From: Candidatus Cloacimonadota bacterium
GTDB lineage: Bacteria > Cloacimonadota > Cloacimonadia > Cloacimonadales > Cloacimonadaceae
Assembly: GCA_028703735.1 (NCBI GenBank)
Contig: JAQVMI010000062.1
Span: forward strand, 1-8,391
Direction: 5' to 3'
DNA length: 8,391 nt
The notes below the pieces were generated by a model. That model saw only the letters and a list, made by a program, of their open reading frames with translations, had not been told where the DNA came from and ran no database searches. A program made the position numbers and the translations under genes. This document shows, in pieces, positions 1-7,263 of the stretch; the first letter of the stretch is position 1; each line of letters starts with the position of its first letter.

Positions 1-459
1 GTTGATAACAAAGCCATGAAGGAAAAGCAATTAACAAAAATACGCCGGGATAACTTTGGCTACATCTTCCAGAAGTTCTATCTGATACCAACCCTAACTG
101 TGAAAGAAAACATACTGCTTCCATACGCCTTTCACAGAAAACAAACAGGTGGGAGTAGTATCTCCGATCTGGCTGCTATGCTTGGCTTGGAAAAACGACT
201 TTCACACTTACCAAAAGAAATCTCTGGAGGAGAGATGCAACGTGTGGCAATAGCCAGAGCGTTGGTAAACAGCCCTAAAATATTGCTTGCAGACGAACCA
301 ACAGGAAATTTAGACAGCGTTAAAAGTGACGAAATTGCCTCTATCTTATTGGATATTAACCGGAAACATGGGATAACTATTGTCTTGGTGACCCATAATC
401 CCGTGTTGGCAGCAAAGGCAGAGCGAATAATTGAACTAAGGGATGGTTACTTAGTTTAG
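1..459 (+). CDS. ABC transporter ATP-binding protein, LolD/MacB type (5' truncated by window edge)
   Basis: This is the nucleotide-binding subunit of an ABC transporter, which would hydrolyse ATP at the inner face of the cytoplasmic membrane to drive a MacB/FtsX-type permease (lipoprotein release or efflux in this family). The reading frame is open to base 1, so the gene starts upstream. 152 residues are present; the family is usually about 220-230 aa, and the Walker A segment lies outside the window. Visible in order (residues from base 1) are the Q-loop (IFQ, Q24) followed by LIPTLTVKENI, typical of the LolD/MacB group; the signature SGGEMQRVAIARAL from S75; Walker B ILLADEP with D98 and E99; the D-loop TGNLD; and the H-loop VTHN with H132. 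ATG codon 6 is not a credible start because essential motifs precede it in the family. No permease follows, so its partner is probably upstream. The next genes are convergent. The family is certain; the substrate is unknown. Confidence 0.93.
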   Translation, partial: VDNKAMKEKQLTKIRRDNFGYIFQKFYLIPTLTVKENILLPYAFHRKQTGGSSISDLAAMLGLEKRLSHLPKEISGGEMQRVAIARALVNSPKILLADEPTGNLDSVKSDEIASILLDINRKHGITIVLVTHNPVLAAKAERIIELRDGYLV

Positions 460-526
460 GTTATTGCATAAACTGACATCAACTATCAGGCTTACTGCTC
501 TTCTGTTAATGGGAAATTCACACAGC

Positions 527-556
527 AAAAAAAAACGAGGCGTTTTTAGCACCTCG
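527..556 (-). terminator. Intrinsic terminator closing the minus-strand operon
   Basis: On the minus strand, CGAGGTG pairs with CGCCTCG (7 bp, one G-T wobble) around a 7-nt A-rich loop, followed directly by nine T residues. It lies about 60 nt past the stop codon of the 556-aa exported protein gene. On the plus strand the hairpin has no trailing T-run, so it is not expected to terminate the ABC gene efficiently. Confidence 0.85.
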
Positions 557-615
557 TAATTTGCGATGAGGTTCAGTTTGCTTTCTAATTAACTAAGCCA
601 CTGATGCAGAACTTG

Positions 616-2286
616 TTAATATTCTGCCTTGATTTTGAAAAATGCTGCTGCGTCTGCGGAATTCAGATTATAACTGGTCCCGTTTGTTGTATCGAATAAC
701 TGGTATTCTTCGGTTGGATCTGAAGCTTTGTATATCTTATAGAGAGTAGCTCCCGATACAGTATCCCAGGAAAGTACAGCCTGGTCATTAATTGTGTTCA
801 ACGATATGTTTAGCTCTGGAGTAGTAAGAATGGAGCTTGGTAGCCCAATACGGAAATTGTTTATCATAATATCGTTATCGGCATTGCTAATTGTTGAGCC
901 GGCAAAGATAGCGATTTTGATCCTTCCTGTGTGTCCACTTAATGGAATTCTAATAGTATTTCCATTTACAGGGATATTGTTATACACATATACAGAACCT
1001 GAATTGTTCCATTCTTTTACAATGTTTGCTGTAGACCAGGTAAAGCCATCTCCGATTAAAACCGCAAAACGGTCATCAGTTCCAGTTAATGCAGGAGGTG
1101 TCCCTGTGGGAGGTTGATTGTATTTCAATAACGCAAGATCAAACTCTATTACAAAGTCATCAGAGGGAACGTTAAACAGCGGTGAGATGAAATAGCCGGA
1201 AACGTTTCCCCAGATGTTCATGCCGGCTGCTTTATCTGTAGATGCAATGTTTAGCCAATCATCACTTTGCCATTGGCTAGAGCCATCAGCACCTAAAACT
1301 ATTGGTTCCACAAGTGCTCCGGCATGATCTGTCCAACCAATGGGATTAAATGCTCCATCGAAGGTTTCGGTATAGGGGAATTCGCTTATGGAGGGATCTG
1401 CTACAGTAGTAAAACTCCATACTGGACAATCTACTGCCGGACCTAAATCATTAAATGGAACTATGCGCCAATAGTATGTAGTGCCATAATCCAGATATGT
1501 TAGGGGTGTATAGTTTGCTTCGGTAAGAATGAATGCTGCGGCAATATTGGAAGGAGGGTTATTGGTTCCTAACCAAAGCCTGTACCCTGTGGGGGATCCG
1601 CCTGTATGATTCCAACGCAATAAAGTGTTTATACCAACATTTGTTGCATCGGATAATGGGAGGGTAGCAGCAGCAGGATTTGGAACATCTGTTGCTTCGC
1701 TAACAAACCAGATATTGGGATGATAGTTTCCCCTTGCTCCATTTGCCGTAGGGAAAGATGCATCCTGGTTTTTGTAAACACAGCTATTGCTTAAGCTGGT
1801 ATAGTAAAAGCTGGGTGGTCCCCCAATTTTGCTTCCATCTCTATTTTCCCATAATATTTCCAAACCATATCCATAGTAATAATGGTATGGAGTTTGGAAT
1901 TCAATTTCCACCCAACCAGGACCATTCCAGGTGATTGAACCATTATAAACGTTTGTAAAACCTGATGTTCCTGGATAGTTAACTGCCGAGCTACCATAAG
2001 AAGAATCATAGAAGGTTCTTATGTAGATTTTCTGGTTATCCATTGCGTAATTTGCAGTTGTGGAACTTACCTGAAATGCCATTCTGGTTAGCAGGGTATC
2101 AGTAACCAAACCTGCGCTGCTTAACTCACTTGAAGTATAGAGGAACTTACTCCATCCGTAATTATTGTACCCATAAACTGGTACCTTATTCTGAGTGGAT
2201 GTTCCGCTGCCGATTAGATAATCTCCGGCAAGAAGCATACTGCTACATAAAAGCAGTAAGAAGATCAAGGTTAGACTTTTGTTCAC
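616..2286 (-). CDS. Exported multi-domain protein with fibronectin type III modules
   Basis: A predicted exported protein of 556 aa with no recognisable enzyme motif. Residues 1-20 form a signal peptide (MNKS, hydrophobic core, LLA before GD); no lipobox is seen. Residues 22-196 form a Tyr/Gly-rich beta module of a kind common in FCB secreted proteins. Residues about 201-296 are an FnIII-like domain (YYWRIVPFN then CPVWSFTT). Residues about 301-482 resemble a MAM/cleaved-adhesin jelly-roll (ETFDGAFNPIGW, ending NDIMINNFRIG). Residues about 486-556 are a terminal FnIII repeat ending FFKIKAEY, with no type IX sorting domain. The start is GTG: GGAGG lies 4 nt upstream, and the frame reaches a stop soon above with no ATG. 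The start is 11 nt after the stop of the 1084-aa protein gene, so the two are probably co-transcribed and translationally coupled. A surface adhesion or binding role is inference. Confidence 0.85.
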   Translation of the reverse strand: MNKSLTLIFLLLLCSSMLLAGDYLIGSGTSTQNKVPVYGYNNYGWSKFLYTSSELSSAGLVTDTLLTRMAFQVSSTTANYAMDNQKIYIRTFYDSSYGSSAVNYPGTSGFTNVYNGSITWNGPGWVEIEFQTPYHYYYGYGLEILWENRDGSKIGGPPSFYYTSLSNSCVYKNQDASFPTANGARGNYHPNIWFVSEATDVPNPAAATLPLSDATNVGINTLLRWNHTGGSPTGYRLWLGTNNPPSNIAAAFILTEANYTPLTYLDYGTTYYWRIVPFNDLGPAVDCPVWSFTTVADPSISEFPYTETFDGAFNPIGWTDHAGALVEPIVLGADGSSQWQSDDWLNIASTDKAAGMNIWGNVSGYFISPLFNVPSDDFVIEFDLALLKYNQPPTGTPPALTGTDDRFAVLIGDGFTWSTANIVKEWNNSGSVYVYNNIPVNGNTIRIPLSGHTGRIKIAIFAGSTISNADNDIMINNFRIGLPSSILTTPELNISLNTINDQAVLSWDTVSGATLYKIYKASDPTEEYQLFDTTNGTSYNLNSADAAAFFKIKAEY

Positions 2287-2290
2287 AAAT

Positions 2291-2295
2291 CCTCC
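2291..2295 (-). promoter_or_regulatory. Shine-Dalgarno site for the 556-aa protein gene
   Basis: GGAGG on the minus strand, 4 nt before GTG at 2286, fills the 11-nt gap after the stop codon of the preceding gene. It supports GTG as the true start and suggests translational coupling. Confidence 0.75.
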
Positions 2296-2297
2296 AC

Positions 2298-5200
2298 TTA
2301 TTTAATTAGGGTTATTTTTTTAGTTTCACGTTTGGATTTGGTGTTCATGTAAATGTAATAAATACCACTCGCTACGCTATTACCCGAGGAATCGGTGCCA
2401 TTCCAAATGACGTTATGTTTTCCGCCAGTTTTACTTTCTTGCACCAATTGCGTTACTTTTTGACCTTTTATATTGTAAATGGCTATACTTACGGGTTCAT
2501 CCATAGCCAAGCTATAACTAATTGTAGTTGTTGGATTAAAGGGATTGGGATAAACACTTTCCAATCCAGTAATCATGTGTGGAGCATAGTTGTCGCTAAT
2601 ACTTACAGGGCTTATAGCAAACCATGATGCAATATCTTCCATACATTCCATTCTTGAATCAGGATTGGAAAGCTGCGAAAAATCAAAGCTGAAATACATG
2701 GTTTTATAGGAAGGTGTAGCCACGGTAGTTCCGCATACTCCATGATATAAGTAGGCTTGTCCATTAATGGGACCATCTTCGAAGGCAAATACATAGTTAG
2801 CCCCAATTTCCGGATGCGGAACTTCATCCCAGTAAACATCTCCGGCATCATCATTAGGAAATACGCAATCTGGACTATTTGCATAAACTTGGTATTCAGT
2901 ATCAGGTGTTCCAATGGGAGAACCGGGTAAACACAGGATGCTGCCATTTTGGTATGTGAAGCTATCTGGACCCCCTAAACCATTGGTGCCACCCCCAAAT
3001 CCTGTGGGTACATAAGATGTTCTAAAATAGCCCGACATTAGCTTGTGCATTGGACTGGAGTCCGGGTGACCATGTTGGCTGTTTGCCCATCCATCTGAAG
3101 CTAACCAAAGGTTCTTGGGAGCCTGACTTGTTCCAGAATCAAGATAGCCCATTAAAGCAAGAGATAAATAGGTAGATTTATCTACCTGACCTCCTGAATT
3201 GGCATAAGCAAGGATCGCTTTATACTGATCGGGGATCTGATATTCTGGATATTCTTCCCAGTTAAATATGTCATATGGAATGCTAAGATCGGTTAAGAGT
3301 GATTCATAAATAGGTAGTTCCACTCTTTGATAATCTTGGGTTCCACTATAAAGAATAAGGGTTTGAACATTGGCTGTAGGCAATATTCTAAAGCTGAAGT
3401 AATCTGTTATTGGAAGCCTGGCAGAATTACCATGAATGTCTTCTGCGGTAAAAAAATACTGCACACTGCTGCCCAAAGGCAAGTTACTTAGTGGAAAACT
3501 ATACTGGTTAAGCTGTGTGGTTCCGAATGGAATAGTATTCCATCCAGTTCCAGAGGAGTAGTGTAGTTCAGCAGAAGACAAATCGGACATATCAATTATA
3601 GTGGCAACCAGATCCATGCTTTGTGCAAAGGTATTGCCAACAGCTTTGTGGGTAATAATTGGTATTTGGGTATCTTCTCCGCTATAAAAGCGAATTGCCA
3701 AATTTGGATGAAGGATGTTTCCAGAGGGTTCCACTCCCATATACACGCTATTTTGCACAATTTCCCTTAGATAGCACAAGCCTGAATTGGCAGCTTGATT
3801 TTGTATGGCTATCGTAGCAGATAGCCCATTATTATGGTGAACAGCAGAGCCAGATTGTCCTGTGGCAACAGTGTTGTATTGCATCACGATTTCCCCATTC
3901 TCATGCAAGATTACCTGAAATTTTAACACAGGTGAACCACCGGTTCCAGCATGGTAACGCAAATTGTGCCACTGGATTATGGTATAACGGTTTGGGCTAT
4001 CTCCAAAACTTTGAAAGTAAACATCACCAATTCCTTGCTCAGCTACCAGATCGTCCCAATAGGCTGCTATCATAGCAGGCATTTGTAGGTATCCTGGGAT
4101 GGGATACATATAATTGAACATGTTACCATCACCACCCCAACCTTGGGAAGGATAGCTACTATACCAGTTGTTTTCCGCTAATAGTATTTCTCCATTAACA
4201 TCAACATAGGCAGTGGAATACTCTGATCCGTAAAAAGTAAAGGTGAAACCCAGAGGAATTGGTTCACTAAAATTATCATCACCAGACCAGCTTGGCACAT
4301 TGTACATAACAGTAGATGTTCCTGTGGTGCTTATATCTATCCAATTATACACAGGTCCCAAGGGTTCATTGCTATCGATATACCGGTATCCAAACGTATC
4401 TGGACCACCAGAGCTTATTCGTAACACAATATTGCAGGCGAAAATGCGGGTGTTGTTTGCCATGTTTTCGTCCTGACTAAGAACGCTGAATTTAAACGAA
4501 TATAACCCTTCCACTGTAGCAGTAAAACTCTGCAAAAATCTTACCGTTATTTCCTCATCCGGTGATATCATCGCTGTTTGGAACATGGTTTGTTCGTGGA
4601 TAATTACATTATTGGAATTTGTAATTTGCAGGTTTAACTCGAACTGATCATTATATACCATATCACCATAATTTGCGATTACTACTTCTGGTGTGAAGGG
4701 CAGATTCAAGTACTCATAATTGCGGGGAGAAATAATTTCATTCACGGCAAGATCAATTGCAGGTGTGGGCAACACAATAACTTCTAATGTATCAGTTGCC
4801 GTCCAGCCAGTGCTACCATCGTTAAGCGTGAAAACAAGTGCTTGAGTTCCAGAGTAATTTGGAGAGCTAAAAGTAACTTGTAATCCATCGATATCTACAT
4901 TGATGGGGGTTACAGGATTTACGCTTAGGCTTACTGTTTGGATATCTGTGTACACCATATACTCATCGAAGTTCATTTGTAAACTTTCCCCCTGAAAGAA
5001 GCTTACTTCATCGGGGAGATTGAGCTCTGGGGTAACAATAAGTGCCTGACCAATTTTTATATCATCTATCAGTATCCCATAATTTTCGCATTGCCAAAAG
5101 AATCCTATATAGATGTTACTGCCTGCAAATTGATTTAAGGGAAGCACAACAGCCTGATAAGTGATACCGATATTCTGGATAAATGCAAGCTGAGTGGTTA

Positions 5201-5552
5201 GCTGATTTGGTTGATTACCCGTAGTGGATACGAATACTTTCAAGTTTTCGGTATTAACCCAGCTCCGGGTGAAAAAAAACAGTGAATCACCATTAGTAAC
5301 GCTAATTTGGGGGCTTATTAGCCAATCAGCATTTGCATTAGGCAAATAGTTATCAACAAATGCAGCTCTATTACCGCTATGTGCGTGCGATACATTGTTT
5401 AAATTTCGCCAAGTCATCCCATCTCCATCATCAGCAATAGTCCATCCGGTGGGCAAATTGCTAAGATTATCAAAGTTTTCTTCTATGTGCCATTGAGCGA
5501 ACAACATAGCTGTTATTAGCAGCATTAGTGAGATTATGGTACAGCGTTTCAT
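2298..5552 (-). CDS. Large exported multi-domain protein with type IX-style C-terminal sorting domain
   Basis: A predicted secreted or surface protein of 1084 aa. Approximate modules: signal peptide 1-19 (MKR, hydrophobic core, LFA before QW); MAM/cleaved-adhesin-like jelly-roll 20-170 (ENFDNLSNLPTGW to ILIDDIKIG); Ig/cadherin-like 173-262; CARDB-like 264-375 (VVIANYGD, ENMANNT); a nidogen-like beta module 384-625 (FGYRYIDS, GFTFTFYG, DVNGEILL); Ig-like 628-725; an alpha/beta domain 728-980 resembling ThuA/class I glutamine-amidotransferase-like folds (VQTLILYSG at the start, YKTMYFSFDF and MECMEDIASWF at the end); and a FlgD-like Ig sorting domain about 995-1084 (YPNPFNPTTTISY, GIYYIY, KKITLIK). 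ATG at 5552 is chosen because AGAGG lies 5 nt upstream; the in-frame GTG at 5558 overlaps that Shine-Dalgarno site. It lies 10 nt after the regulator's stop. Export through a type IX system with C-terminal cleavage is inferred. No catalytic residues could be assigned, and substrate and partner are unknown. Confidence 0.88.
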   Translation of the reverse strand: MKRCTIISLMLLITAMLFAQWHIEENFDNLSNLPTGWTIADDGDGMTWRNLNNVSHAHSGNRAAFVDNYLPNANADWLISPQISVTNGDSLFFFTRSWVNTENLKVFVSTTGNQPNQLTTQLAFIQNIGITYQAVVLPLNQFAGSNIYIGFFWQCENYGILIDDIKIGQALIVTPELNLPDEVSFFQGESLQMNFDEYMVYTDIQTVSLSVNPVTPINVDIDGLQVTFSSPNYSGTQALVFTLNDGSTGWTATDTLEVIVLPTPAIDLAVNEIISPRNYEYLNLPFTPEVVIANYGDMVYNDQFELNLQITNSNNVIIHEQTMFQTAMISPDEEITVRFLQSFTATVEGLYSFKFSVLSQDENMANNTRIFACNIVLRISSGGPDTFGYRYIDSNEPLGPVYNWIDISTTGTSTVMYNVPSWSGDDNFSEPIPLGFTFTFYGSEYSTAYVDVNGEILLAENNWYSSYPSQGWGGDGNMFNYMYPIPGYLQMPAMIAAYWDDLVAEQGIGDVYFQSFGDSPNRYTIIQWHNLRYHAGTGGSPVLKFQVILHENGEIVMQYNTVATGQSGSAVHHNNGLSATIAIQNQAANSGLCYLREIVQNSVYMGVEPSGNILHPNLAIRFYSGEDTQIPIITHKAVGNTFAQSMDLVATIIDMSDLSSAELHYSSGTGWNTIPFGTTQLNQYSFPLSNLPLGSSVQYFFTAEDIHGNSARLPITDYFSFRILPTANVQTLILYSGTQDYQRVELPIYESLLTDLSIPYDIFNWEEYPEYQIPDQYKAILAYANSGGQVDKSTYLSLALMGYLDSGTSQAPKNLWLASDGWANSQHGHPDSSPMHKLMSGYFRTSYVPTGFGGGTNGLGGPDSFTYQNGSILCLPGSPIGTPDTEYQVYANSPDCVFPNDDAGDVYWDEVPHPEIGANYVFAFEDGPINGQAYLYHGVCGTTVATPSYKTMYFSFDFSQLSNPDSRMECMEDIASWFAISPVSISDNYAPHMITGLESVYPNPFNPTTTISYSLAMDEPVSIAIYNIKGQKVTQLVQESKTGGKHNVIWNGTDSSGNSVASGIYYIYMNTKSKRETKKITLIK

Positions 5553-5557
5553 TATCA

Positions 5558-5562
5558 CCTCT
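5558..5562 (-). promoter_or_regulatory. Shine-Dalgarno site that decides the 1084-aa start
   Basis: AGAGG on the minus strand directly abuts the regulator's TAA stop and lies 5 nt before ATG at 5552. The alternative in-frame GTG at 5558 starts on the last G of this site, so it cannot use it. Confidence 0.75.
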
Positions 5563-6930
5563 TTAAGATTGTTTAAGGGTTGGGTTTTCTATTTGGACAA
5601 ACCACTCATTATTCCCACTAACATCACCGCCTAAAGAGCGGTTTTCACCCCAGTAAACTGTAACGAGTCCACTGGTTTTATGTTTGTAAGAAAGATCTAT
5701 GTTTTCCAAGCTTATATTATCATTTGTTCCCATGCAAACCAATGCTACCTTATGTCCATCGGCTCCGCCCATTTCAATAGCTTCAGCTAACAAATGCTCA
5801 TTGGTAAGAGCGCTAAAGCTTATAATAGAATTGTTTACAATAACCAGCCGTGGCTTGATAATTTGCTCTCCAAAGGCATACGCTACATCACCTTCAATAA
5901 TTCCCTGCATACTATCAGGAGAGGGAACCATCAGTATTTCTCCTCCCGGAAAGTTTATCACCGGACTTTGGTATTCACTTCCACTAAAACTGCCACATTC
6001 TGCTAAAATCCGTTTCACGTTAAATTTCAAACTGCCCTTACCGCTAAGCAATTCTAACATTTCAGTATTGGCATAGTTTCTACAGGTTTTAACTGTGCGC
6101 TCACAAAGCTGTGAATAATCTATATCCAGGGCTTGCCAAAATTGCAATTCGCTTTCTATGGCTTTTTCGGATAATGTGTTGTTCATCAATCCAGGCATCA
6201 CTGCAACCAGGATGTTGCGCTCATTTATAATCTGACGGCTTTTGGTAAAGTGATGAATTCTTAGCTTTTGCTTTTCCTTATCTTTCAGCTCTAAAAAGCG
6301 GGCTTCACCATTTAAGTTGAGATAAACATCATGCGTTTTAAGCAATTTATTCAGGTTTTCATAATCTGCATTGAAGGCAGTAAGTGAATATTCATCATAT
6401 TTTGCCTTCAGCAGGTCTAAGTCCTGATAGATCAATGTGCATTTCACATTCATTCTGCCGGCTTCGATAAGGATTTTTTCCACTAAGGGCAGATTATATT
6501 TCCCCGTTACTACCAATAGCTTCTGGCGAGGTTTAAGTTTTAGAGCATCGTGCAAAATGCGGGCTGCAATATCGGATAGCCGAACCCGATACTCTCCTTC
6601 CAAAATGTTGTTTATCACTTGGCGACTGTTTATAAGGCTTTCACCCAAGTGTTCACCCAGTGCAAAATCCAATACAAAATTCTTTGCCTTGGCGCGATAA
6701 TAAACCTCTTTTCCATTATCAGTGGCATCTTCCACAACCTCTAAAAGGTCTTCTTCCACCAGCTTCAATAAATTGTAATGGATTTTCTGCTTACTTACCT
6801 TAAAGATGGTTGCTAATTGCTGACAAGTTGCCGCTGAACGAATCAGCTCTTTCAACATGTCAAACTTCAAGGCATTACCCAATTCTTTTATTTGGGAGTG
6901 CTGCGAGATTAACTGTATGTTTTTGATCAT
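5563..6930 (-). CDS. Predicted transcriptional regulator: N-terminal HTH fused to M29 aminopeptidase-like domain with degenerate metal site
   Basis: 455 aa, apparently cytoplasmic, with no signal peptide or membrane segment. Residues about 12-82 form an ArsR-like winged helix: IKELGNALKFDMLKELI, then the helix-turn-helix TCQQLATIFKVSKQKIHYNLLKLVEEDLLEVV, then a wing reaching VYYRAKA. After a helical linker, residues about 118-455 follow the M29 metallopeptidase (AmpS/AmpT, COG2309) layout: LKLKPRQKLLVV, the PGLMNNTLSEKAIESELQFW segment, NFPGGEILMVPSPDSMQG, then MGTND and GLVTVYWGENRSLGG. By hand alignment to remembered AmpS motifs, the first metal ligand is kept (E331) but the second Glu (K394 or L397 here), the first His (T424), and the final His and Asp (N441, W443) are replaced. 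Peptidase activity is therefore unlikely; sensing a ligand is inferred. ATG at 6930 is preferred because GAGG sits 6 nt upstream; ATGs at 6963, 6957 and 6942 lack good sites. It is the first gene of the unit with two exported proteins and may control them. Confidence 0.8.
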   Translation of the reverse strand: MIKNIQLISQHSQIKELGNALKFDMLKELIRSAATCQQLATIFKVSKQKIHYNLLKLVEEDLLEVVEDATDNGKEVYYRAKAKNFVLDFALGEHLGESLINSRQVINNILEGEYRVRLSDIAARILHDALKLKPRQKLLVVTGKYNLPLVEKILIEAGRMNVKCTLIYQDLDLLKAKYDEYSLTAFNADYENLNKLLKTHDVYLNLNGEARFLELKDKEKQKLRIHHFTKSRQIINERNILVAVMPGLMNNTLSEKAIESELQFWQALDIDYSQLCERTVKTCRNYANTEMLELLSGKGSLKFNVKRILAECGSFSGSEYQSPVINFPGGEILMVPSPDSMQGIIEGDVAYAFGEQIIKPRLVIVNNSIISFSALTNEHLLAEAIEMGGADGHKVALVCMGTNDNISLENIDLSYKHKTSGLVTVYWGENRSLGGDVSGNNEWFVQIENPTLKQS

Positions 6931-6936
6931 ATATAT

Positions 6937-6940
6937 CCTC
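6937..6940 (-). promoter_or_regulatory. Shine-Dalgarno site for the HTH/M29-like regulator
   Basis: GAGG on the minus strand, 6 nt before ATG at 6930. The longer in-frame start at 6963 would add 11 residues but has only weak purine content at the right distance, so the shorter protein is preferred. Confidence 0.65.
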
Positions 6941-7009
6941 ATCTCTGGATTATTCATGCTCATTATATCTTTAATAACCTATAGCAATATATCTGTAAGT
7001 CATCATATA

Positions 7010-7059
7010 ACAATATCTACCACGCTATGAACACATAATCTGTGGGGATAGGATATTGT
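7010..7059. repeat. 8-bp inverted repeat flanking the candidate -10 element
   Basis: ACAATATC (7010-7017) and GATATTGT (7052-7059) are perfect inverted copies separated by 34 bp. One arm overlaps the -35 box of the candidate minus-strand promoter and the other lies past its predicted start point. This is a plausible repressor arrangement, perhaps for autoregulation by the adjacent HTH protein. The arms are AT-rich, so chance is a real alternative. Confidence 0.35.
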
Positions 7060-7062
7060 CAA
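7035..7062 (-). promoter_or_regulatory. Candidate sigma70-type promoter for the regulator/exported-protein operon
   Basis: On the minus strand there is a perfect -35 TTGACA (7062-7057), a 16-bp spacer and a -10 GATTAT (7040-7035; 4 of 6 matches to TATAAT). The predicted transcript would start near 7028, leaving a leader of about 100 nt before ATG 6930. No comparable promoter is possible in the 10- and 11-nt gaps downstream, so this could drive all three genes. Confidence 0.5.
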
Positions 7063-7263
7063 GAACTTTTTGACCATAAGCAAGAAAATGCTTGTTCAGC
7101 GTGTATGTAAAAATGGCAAACTATCTTTATTGCACTCCTCTTCCGGGGAGGTTAAATTATCAATTTTGCTGCATTCATGTTGCATATTTTGGTAACTATC
7201 TCTGGCTATTCCAAACCACAAACCGGATGGGAAATAATGCATTTGGCTAAACTCACCCACTTC

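Noticed and set aside
3100..3150. A gingipain-like His-Cys dyad was considered for the 1084-aa protein (QHGHPDSS followed later by YHGVCG).
   Set aside because: The surrounding residues do not match C25 motifs and the spacing between His and Cys is too long to assign with confidence. It is kept only as a question within the alpha/beta domain finding.
5699..6076. Plus-strand open frames opposite the regulator and both exported-protein genes.
   Set aside because: They are antisense to genes with recognisable domains, lack ribosome-binding sites and have low-complexity, non-family sequences.
7078..7093. Small dyad AAGCA/TGCTT in the intergenic region as a terminator.
   Set aside because: The stem is only 5 bp and no T-run follows on either strand.
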